Assembly: GCF_005885605.1 (NCBI RefSeq)
Contig: NZ_SZVP01000001.1
Span: 558,001-622,000, forward strand
DNA from: Colwellia ponticola
GTDB taxonomy: Bacteria; Pseudomonadota; Gammaproteobacteria; Enterobacterales; Alteromonadaceae
Direction: 5' to 3'
DNA length: 64,000 bases
Program-made: the position numbers and the translations under genes
Notes under the pieces: generated by a model
The model's input: the letters and a program-made list of their open reading frames with translations, nothing else
Told to the model about the DNA's origin: nothing
The model's database searches: none
Shown: in pieces, positions 58,491 to 64,000 of the stretch
Position numbering within the stretch: position 1 is the first letter of the stretch
Layout of the letters: the number at the start of each line of letters is the position of its first letter

Positions 58491-59123
58491 TTAATTTGTA
58501 TAACGGGTTCTTTTAGCTTGTTCTACGACTTTATTTGGCATTTTACTGGCAAGTTTAGCTAATAAATCGCTAATTTGTTTATGGGTAGCTTTATCGTCAG
58601 TTAACGAATGGTGTAATTGTGAATAAAGCGCGGGATAATCTAACGGGCTACCGTAACCTTGTTCATACAAAGCAGCCAGGCGCATTTGTGCCGCTAAGTT
58701 ATCTAAACTTGCCGCTGTTTTTAAATAAACAATGGCGCGATCAATATCAACCTGCATAAATTTACCAATATGATAGTAACGACCTAATTGCTCTAAACCC
58801 TCAGCTAAACCTTGGTCTGCAGCTAAGTTCATATAGTGTAGCCCTAACGGAATATCTTTTTTAACACAGATACCATAGGCGAGCATATCGCCCCACAAAA
58901 ACTGGTATGAAGGCATATTAGCTTTATTAGCTCGCGCTTCAATATCTTGCACTAATTGACACTCATCAAGCACTACTTGACTTAAATGTTTGTTTTCTTT
59001 TATTAAATCAAGCAATTGGTCATCACTATAAATTTGTACTGCTTGTATGTTTTTCTGTATGGCAAATGCTGAAGAACTCAATAATAACAATAAAGAAATA
59101 AAGACCATCGATAATTGATGCAT
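58491..59123 (-). CDS. Sel1-repeat (TPR-like) exported protein
   Basis: The 210-residue protein has a signal peptide (about 1-21). At least three Sel1-like repeats (about 75-180), including GLHYMNLAADQGLAEGLEQLGRYY and AIVYLKTAASLDNLAAQMRLAALYEQG, stack as helical pairs for protein binding. A lone cysteine pair lies in the N-terminal part (DECQLV and YGICVK). Its partner is not known. It lies upstream of rnr by 72 bp on the same strand and may be co-transcribed. Confidence 0.85.
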   Translation of the reverse strand: MHQLSMVFISLLLLLSSSAFAIQKNIQAVQIYSDDQLLDLIKENKHLSQVVLDECQLVQDIEARANKANMPSYQFLWGDMLAYGICVKKDIPLGLHYMNLAADQGLAEGLEQLGRYYHIGKFMQVDIDRAIVYLKTAASLDNLAAQMRLAALYEQGYGSPLDYPALYSQLHHSLTDDKATHKQISDLLAKLASKMPNKVVEQAKRTRYTN

Positions 59124-59491
59124 AAAAATCCTAACGAAGTTAATTGTAACGAAACCTGCCTTTACTATATCGGCAAGACAACAGTATAGATTACCGTTAA
59201 TTTAAAATAACCTGTAAGCTACTAATAACTTAAGTCACTAGTGTAAATTTACTTTACTTAAGTTTAATTAATATTAAGCAATTTTAGCGCCAGCATAGCG
59301 ATTATAACCATTATAGAAGCAGCTTTAGTGGCACTATAAGATTCTAAATAGTCATGGCTATGCTAATATCAACTATTATGTATTGATATAACTAAATAAA
59401 AATCCGCAGAAGCGGTAATAATACACGTTATAACATCAACGTAACTATTCTGGCTAATTGCTTTACTTAACTTATCTATGATGGTTTTAAT
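59124..59491. promoter_or_regulatory. Divergent intergenic region between the Sel1 gene and the HD-GYP gene
   Basis: This 368-bp AT-rich stretch has no ORF of note. It should contain promoters for both flanking genes. The repeated half-sites ACTTAAGT and ACTTAAGT-like (about 59229 and 59258) and the short hairpin CCGCAGAAGCGG (59403-59414) are the only structures I saw. No functional claim is made for them. Confidence 0.35.
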
Positions 59492-60712
59492 ATGCTAATT
59501 GAAAAAGATATTGCTGAATTAATTGTTGGCCATTATGTGGTGAAAATAACTCAACAAGAGGGAAACTTCTCTTTAACTGCCGCAGGACATATTAAAAGTG
59601 GTGCCGTTATCGAACTACTTAGCAGTAAAAAAGTTTATCGTGTGTTAATTGACGACAGTAAAACGCTGATAAAAAAAGCAATACCAGCACCTATGACTTT
59701 AGGTCACATTTCAGCCGATACTGCAAAGGCTCTTAGCCCTACAGAAAAAAAAACTACCCCACACCAAAAACTCCATAAAGAATTAACACAAGCAAAAGAA
59801 ATTTTTAATGAATCTAAAGCGATTCAAAAAAAATTATTTGCTGATGCGCTCAGTGGCAGCACTTTACATCTATCTCCGGTCGTAGAAGTCACCAATAAAT
59901 CAATCGATGCAATATTTAATAACCCAGATTCACTTGCCTGCATGTTAAATATTAGACAAAAAGACGAGTATCTCTTAGAGCACTCTGTCGCTGTGTCTAT
60001 TTACATTACGCTTTTCGCACGTTATTTAGGGCTAGCAAGAGATATTATTGAACAATTATCTATGGGCGCATTTTTGCACGACATTGGTAAAATAAAAATA
60101 CCCGATAATATTCTCCACAAGCCGGGTAAATTAACAGATGATGAATTTACCATTATGAAAACTCATGCAAATCATTCTATTAATATTATTAAAGCAACGC
60201 CAGGTGTTAGCACTCTTAGTCTTGAAGTGGCGGCACTACATCATGAAAAGCTCAATGGTGAGGGCTACCCTTTTCAAGTAAAAGGCGAAGATATAAGCCT
60301 GTATGGTCGTATGATTTCTATCTGTGATATTTTTGATGCATTAACCGCTACACGTGTTTACAAAGAAGGTTTTAATCACGGTAAAGCCTTTGCTATTTTA
60401 CGTGAACTAGCCAAACAAGGGCAATTAGATAGCGACTTAGTTGATCATTTTATTAAATGTGTTGGGGTTTTTCCCGTGGGTTCATTAGTACTATTAAAAT
60501 CAAATAAATTAGCCTTGGTAAAAGCCCGTAATGATAAAGATCCCATTAATCCGCAGGTCCATTCTTTTTATAGTGTTAACCTAAATCAATTCCTTAACAA
60601 AGAAGAAATTGATTTATCCGGGAGTGAAGATTCTATTGTCAAAGGAGTAAGAGCCGAAGAATTCGCTCTAGACATGAACAAAATTGTCGATATGTTGCTC
60701 ATGGAAGGTTAA
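59492..60712 (+). CDS. HD-GYP domain protein (probable cyclic di-GMP phosphodiesterase)
   Basis: The 406-residue cytoplasmic protein has an N-terminal DUF3391-type domain (about 1-125) that often accompanies this class, followed by an HD-GYP domain (about 140-330). It shows the metal-binding HD in FLHDIGK (about 194-200), the second histidines in HANHS, and HHEKLNGEGYP (about 250-260) with the GYP signature, then DIFDALTATRVYK. It should hydrolyse c-di-GMP to pGpG or GMP. Its targets may include pilus and surface functions, among them MshE, but no link is shown in sequence. Its own promoter is in the 368-bp region upstream. Confidence 0.9.
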   Translation: MLIEKDIAELIVGHYVVKITQQEGNFSLTAAGHIKSGAVIELLSSKKVYRVLIDDSKTLIKKAIPAPMTLGHISADTAKALSPTEKKTTPHQKLHKELTQAKEIFNESKAIQKKLFADALSGSTLHLSPVVEVTNKSIDAIFNNPDSLACMLNIRQKDEYLLEHSVAVSIYITLFARYLGLARDIIEQLSMGAFLHDIGKIKIPDNILHKPGKLTDDEFTIMKTHANHSINIIKATPGVSTLSLEVAALHHEKLNGEGYPFQVKGEDISLYGRMISICDIFDALTATRVYKEGFNHGKAFAILRELAKQGQLDSDLVDHFIKCVGVFPVGSLVLLKSNKLALVKARNDKDPINPQVHSFYSVNLNQFLNKEEIDLSGSEDSIVKGVRAEEFALDMNKIVDMLLMEG

Positions 60713-60844
60713 TTTTCTTAAATAACAATACTTGCTTAACTCCCCTCTGCTTACAGCGTAACTGTGACTTGCGTATCTTCTTTACGACTATAATCTAGTG
60801 CATTAAGGGATCTAAATTCTTGAGCTGGCAAGAGTGAATGTAGA

Positions 60845-60873
60845 AACAAAAATGCCGACAATAAGTCGGCATT
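60845..60873 (-). terminator. Rho-independent terminator of erpA
   Basis: AATGCCGAC (60851-60859) and GTCGGCATT (60865-60873) form a perfect 9-bp stem. Read on the minus strand it is followed by TTTTTGTTT. It lies 43 bases past the erpA stop. Confidence 0.88.
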
Positions 60874-60915
60874 GGTATACTCATAGCAATTTTTACTAAT
60901 GAAGTATGTTAGTAA

Positions 60916-61257
60916 CTAGACAGAGAAAGATGAGCCACAACCACAAGTACTAGTAGCATTAGGGTTATTTACTACAAAGCGGCTGCCTTCTAAGCTTTCA
61001 AGATAATCAACTTCACCATCAACAAGGTATTGCAAACTCATTGGATCAATTACCATCATCACACCTTGTTTTTCAATGGTCATATCGCCATCGTTAACTT
61101 TTTCATCAAAAGTGAAACCATATTGAAAGCCTGAACAACCACCGCCAGTAACATAAACACGTAACTTAAGCGCTGGATTTTCTTCTTCTGTGATTAGCGA
61201 AAGGACTTTACTCGCGGCAGAGTCGGTAAATTTAATAGGTAATTCTAGATCTGACAT
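60916..61257 (-). CDS. erpA: Iron-sulfur cluster insertion protein ErpA
   Basis: The 113-residue A-type Fe-S carrier has the three conserved cysteines: Cys41 in [11 protein letters not shown] and Cys105/Cys107 in TCGCGSSF. The extended [17 protein letters not shown] stretch is typical of ErpA. It delivers clusters to apo-proteins including isoprenoid enzymes IspG/IspH. It is monocistronic with a clear terminator. IscA is the main alternative name; the C-terminus and single-gene context favour ErpA. Confidence 0.94.
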   Translation of the reverse strand: MSDLELPIKFTDSAASKVLSLITEEENPALKLRVYVTGGGCSGFQYGFTFDEKVNDGDMTIEKQGVMMVIDPMSLQYLVDGEVDYLESLEGSRFVVNNPNATSTCGCGSSFSV

Positions 61258-61446
61258 GATGCTCTACTTAGTACAAAAAAGTACGCTAAAAAAAAGTGTT
61301 ATTAATAATAATAAGACTAATTATCTTAAACCTGACTAATTTAATCAAGTATTATTCGTTACCAACATTATTCCTGTCTATATACTTTATTATATAGCTC
61401 TTTATATCATAAGGTGCTCATAGCGTTAACGCTGTTGCCTTTAGCC

Positions 61447-62178
61447 TTATTCACTAACTTGCCATGCTAGATTGGTTTCATTTTTGGCATATTTTTGCCA
61501 ACGAGATTTAGTTAAAATGGTTGATACCACAACATTCTCAGGAGTAAAGTTGGCTGGTAAAGTAAATTCACCGCTAATCATTTGAAAATATTGAAAACTA
61601 AAGCTTACGTCTTTTTTATTTAATGCCGACACATCGGTTAGTTTCAGCTTTACTGCTTTATCGCCGCCGACTTCGTTAGCGCTCCCTTCAAACACTAAAT
61701 CAATATAACCTTTACTATAACGACGTTTTAGCTGTTGCTGTAATAACGTCACTTGAAACTGGTAGGTATTAGGCTTTTTGCCTGCTTGTATTTTAAGGTC
61801 TTCAACAAATAAGCTAGTTGATTTCTTTTCGGGCGCCATGACTTTTTCATAAAAAGCTAATTGCGTTTGCAGATCAAACTTTTCTTCTGCGGCTGCTTTA
61901 AGTAAATCTTGTGCTTTTTTGTTAGCCAATTGTTCAACCGCTAATTCAACCTCTAAGGTATGAATTAATGCTATATTTTCTTCTTGTTGTTGGTAAAGTT
62001 GTTCTAGTCTTAACTTTTGCTGTTCAAGACTGGTGACTTGAAAATAATGATAATAATTTCCTAAGCGATATCCGGTAAATAAACAAAGAGCAATAACCGT
62101 TAATAACAACAAAGCCGACTTAAAAGCACCTAAACGAGCAACCACAACACCAAGATTTATTTTTTCTAACCATTTCAT
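61447..62178 (-). CDS. Membrane protein with coiled coil, DUF6776-like
   Basis: The 243-residue protein starts at the ATG at 62178 (MKWLEKINLG). A TTG-started longer frame from 62247 is less likely because it would cross the divergent transporter start. It has one membrane helix (about 20-38), a coiled coil (about 50-110) with many Gln/Glu/Leu and a periplasmic beta-rich domain (about 130-240). The layout fits the DUF6776 family that often sits beside erpA in marine gammaproteobacteria. The function is unknown. It shares a 23-bp divergent gap with the ClC gene. Confidence 0.75.
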   Translation of the reverse strand: MKWLEKINLGVVVARLGAFKSALLLLTVIALCLFTGYRLGNYYHYFQVTSLEQQKLRLEQLYQQQEENIALIHTLEVELAVEQLANKKAQDLLKAAAEEKFDLQTQLAFYEKVMAPEKKSTSLFVEDLKIQAGKKPNTYQFQVTLLQQQLKRRYSKGYIDLVFEGSANEVGGDKAVKLKLTDVSALNKKDVSFSFQYFQMISGEFTLPANFTPENVVVSTILTKSRWQKYAKNETNLAWQVSE

Positions 62179-62201
62179 TTGTAAAGTATTATAATCCTGT
62201 A
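62179..62201. promoter_or_regulatory. Overlapping divergent promoter candidate with palindromic -10
   Basis: Only 23 bases separate the two divergent start codons. They contain ATTATAAT (62188-62195), which reads TATAAT on both strands. Rightward, the -10 would place the transcription start at the A of the ATG at 62202. Leftward, the leader would be about 3 bases. No ribosome binding site is visible on either side. The -35 regions match poorly, so this is an inference only. Confidence 0.4.
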
Positions 62202-63965
62202 ATGATAATATCGATCGCAGCAATAAGAAAACACTTAGCTTTACCAAATACTTCTTGGCAAATTTGCTTGCTTGCTATTATTGGTGGCTGCGCTTCAGCT
62301 TTATTGGTAGTGCTGTTTACCCTCACTATTGAAGCTATTCAACAAGTCTACCTAATAAAATCAGATAACTATAACAGTTTAGACGAGATAAGTCGTTTTG
62401 ATTTGCCCATTATAGGCGCAATTCTTATCTTATTAATTGCTTGGTTTACCGGGTACAAATATTTGCGTACCGGTATTCCTTTTGTCCTGCATCGATTAAA
62501 AGTAGCGCATGGCGTTATTCCCTTTAAAAATACTATCAATCAATTTTGGGGCAGCGCCATCGCGCTAGCTTCAGGCTTTTCTGTTGGTCGTGAAGGGCCC
62601 GCTGTTCATCTTGGCGCAGCATGTAGTAGTTATTTAGGCAGTATGCTTAAACTTCCGTATAACAATATCCGTACCTTGTGTGCCTGCGGTATTGCGGCAG
62701 GTATTGCGGCAACCTTTAATACCCCAATAGCTGCAGTAATTTTTGTCATGGAAGTGATTATGCGTGAGTACAAAGCACATATTTTTATCCCTGTTATGCT
62801 CGCTGCTATTGTCGGCTCTGTAATTACCCGTAGCGTTTTTGGCACCAGTCATAGTTTTGAATATTTTCAAGTAGTGGCGCTGCAACATCCTCATTATTTC
62901 TCTTTGGCGTTATTAGCCATAGTGTTAGGAGTATTAGCGGCACTTTTTAATAAGTATTTAGTCGTTATTATTAAACAAAGTGTTAAATACCATATAGTGC
63001 CGCGCTTAATGTTAGCCGCGCTAATTACCGGTGCCTTAGGTTATTTTGTTCCTGCTGCTATGGGTACTGGCGCAAGTGCTATTGATCTTTCTTTAACCAG
63101 TAACGTATCGATAGGTTTTCTAGTAAGCTTATTAGTTGCTAAGTTATTAATGACTATGTTCGCACTAGGCTTAGGTATACCTGGCGGTATTATTGGGCCA
63201 ACGTTAGGCATTGGTGCCATCGCAGGCGCTTGTGCTGGTGCAATTGTTACACAAATATTACCTGGTGAGCACCTAGGTAGTGATTTTATTTTAATGGGTA
63301 TGGCTGGTTTTATGGCGGCTAGCTTAAGCGCGCCACTGGCAGCATTGCTTGCTGTTGTTGAACTATCAGGTCAGCTTGAACTCGTTTTACCTGCCATGAT
63401 AGTCATTACCATTGCCAGTATTGTCTCGCGGCAGGTGTGCAAAAATGAATCTATCTTTACCATGCAATTAGATGCGCAAAACTTGCTCTATCAAAAGCCC
63501 CCCATTGAAGAATCATTACAAAACATTAGTGCTTTGGCGGTAATGAAAGATAATTTATTGATTTTAGATCAGGCAAGTACGCGCACAATGGTCGGCGAGA
63601 TAATGAATAGCCATGAGTCACAATTGGTCATCAATAAAAAACCCGCTAGCCAAGCTGATATTGACCAATACGGTGCCGAGAATAGTTTTTATTGGGCACA
63701 ATTGGATACAGAGCGTGTTGATACTAATACTGTTGACGTTGACGTTGACGTTGACGTTGACGTTGACAGTATTATTGCTCAAAACTTAATACTACATAAG
63801 CTTATCCCATTAAATCATCAAGTAACGTTAGCAGAAGCCTATTTAGCCTTAGTAAAGCAACGTTCAGGTGCGGTATACCTTTATCATAATGATGTTAACA
63901 ACTGTATTGGTTTGGTAACATTTGAACAACTTAGAATTTATTTAGTAGAAGGACAACTCAATTAA
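62202..63965 (+). CDS. ClC-type chloride channel/transporter
   Basis: The 587-residue membrane protein of the ClC family has the outer gating glutamate in VGREGPAVHLG (about 128-137), the GIPGGIIGPTLGIGA anion-site motif (about 325-340) and the related stretch TGIPFVLHRL (about 88). The position of the inner proton glutamate of exchangers (second Glu of FIIEE in E. coli ClcA) is Val here (FVMEVIM), as in true channels. After the 10-12 helices comes a C-terminal CBS-like part (about 450-587), in which a perfect VD repeat lies (hexanucleotide GTTGAC, about 63733-63768). It should move chloride for acid or volume control. Channel or exchanger is not settled. Confidence 0.88.
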   Translation: MIISIAAIRKHLALPNTSWQICLLAIIGGCASALLVVLFTLTIEAIQQVYLIKSDNYNSLDEISRFDLPIIGAILILLIAWFTGYKYLRTGIPFVLHRLKVAHGVIPFKNTINQFWGSAIALASGFSVGREGPAVHLGAACSSYLGSMLKLPYNNIRTLCACGIAAGIAATFNTPIAAVIFVMEVIMREYKAHIFIPVMLAAIVGSVITRSVFGTSHSFEYFQVVALQHPHYFSLALLAIVLGVLAALFNKYLVVIIKQSVKYHIVPRLMLAALITGALGYFVPAAMGTGASAIDLSLTSNVSIGFLVSLLVAKLLMTMFALGLGIPGGIIGPTLGIGAIAGACAGAIVTQILPGEHLGSDFILMGMAGFMAASLSAPLAALLAVVELSGQLELVLPAMIVITIASIVSRQVCKNESIFTMQLDAQNLLYQKPPIEESLQNISALAVMKDNLLILDQASTRTMVGEIMNSHESQLVINKKPASQADIDQYGAENSFYWAQLDTERVDTNTVDVDVDVDVDVDSIIAQNLILHKLIPLNHQVTLAEAYLALVKQRSGAVYLYHNDVNNCIGLVTFEQLRIYLVEGQLN

Positions 63966-64000
63966 TGAGCTCATTTTTAATTAACAATATCCTCTGGCTT
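63965..64000 (+). CDS. Start of a further gene (cut by window edge)
   Basis: An ATG overlapping the last base of the ClC stop codon begins MSSFLINNILWL, the last codon being cut off by the window end. The tight overlap suggests the next operon gene. The NNxLWLK-type start recalls HemJ-like protoporphyrinogen oxidase membrane proteins, but twelve residues are not enough to name it. Confidence 0.45.
   Translation, partial: MSSFLINNILWL

Noticed and set aside
59492-60712. Asn in place of Asp in the HHExxDGxGYP motif of the HD-GYP protein as a sign of lost activity
   Set aside because: NG at this place is common in active-looking members of the family, and the HD pair, other histidines and GYP are intact.

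Overview
The window reads as a chromosomal segment of a low-GC marine gammaproteobacterium of the Alteromonadales, most likely Colwellia or a close relative (Thalassotalea). The basis is the gene content and order (mreBCD beside a full MSHA pilus locus, a complete gsp operon, hslR-hslO, ATP-type pckA, envZ-ompR, rlmB-rnr), the AT-rich intergenic DNA and the general character of the proteins. The genus is an inference; no rRNA lies in the window. No tRNA, rRNA, CRISPR array, prophage or complete insertion sequence was seen.

Layout. 1-2291 (minus): mreB, mreC and the start of mreD, the rod-shape module. 2514-22283 (minus): the MSHA type IV pilus locus, transcribed mshI, I2, J, K, L, M, N, E, G, F, B, A1, A2, C, D, O, P, Q, with two MshA-type pilin genes in tandem and a self-contained PEP-CTERM gene between mshP and mshQ. 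22598-23548 (plus): a PLP enzyme of the D-cysteine desulfhydrase/ACC deaminase family, then a palindromic REP-like element. 23691-36482 (minus): type II secretion genes gspC to gspN, interrupted between gspG and gspH by about 855 bp of repeat DNA (a ~105-108-bp tandem repeat array, a 275-bp MITE-like element and a further small inverted-repeat-flanked segment). 36713-40011 (plus): hslR, hslO and pckA. 40155-42824 (minus): a small secreted protein of unknown function, ompR and envZ. 42850-43885: a second MITE-like copy, a TlpA-like thioredoxin and a 68-bp MITE relic. 43955-48468: an MscS channel, a DUF748/AsmA-like protein and a two-helix-pore potassium channel. 48465-48633: decayed remains of a meso-diaminopimelate dehydrogenase gene. 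48739-55948: GH3 glycosidase, elbB, Bcr/CflA transporter, EamA transporter, fbp and rlmB. 55992-64000: rnr, a Sel1-repeat protein, an HD-GYP phosphodiesterase, erpA, a DUF6776-like membrane protein, a ClC-type chloride transporter and the first codons of another gene.

How the genes work together. The two largest blocks are related machines: both use a secretin (MshL/GspD), a GspE-type ATPase (MshE/GspE), a polytopic platform protein (MshG/GspF), PilM/PilN/PilO-like assembly proteins (MshI/I2/J; GspL/M) and prepilin-like subunits with the GFTLIE-type processing site. The prepilin peptidase is not in the window. One builds a surface adhesion pilus, the other secretes exoproteins. The rest is housekeeping: cell shape, protein quality control, gluconeogenesis (pckA, fbp), osmotic response (ompR-envZ, mscS), RNA processing (rnr, rlmB) and Fe-S assembly (erpA).

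I saw no convincing new multi-gene system. The parts most worth a second look are the PEP-CTERM cassette in the MSHA locus, the MITE-like family with nested inverted repeats, the minisatellite at the gspH start, the ddh relic, and the ClC protein that lacks the inner gating glutamate and carries a VD hexanucleotide repeat.
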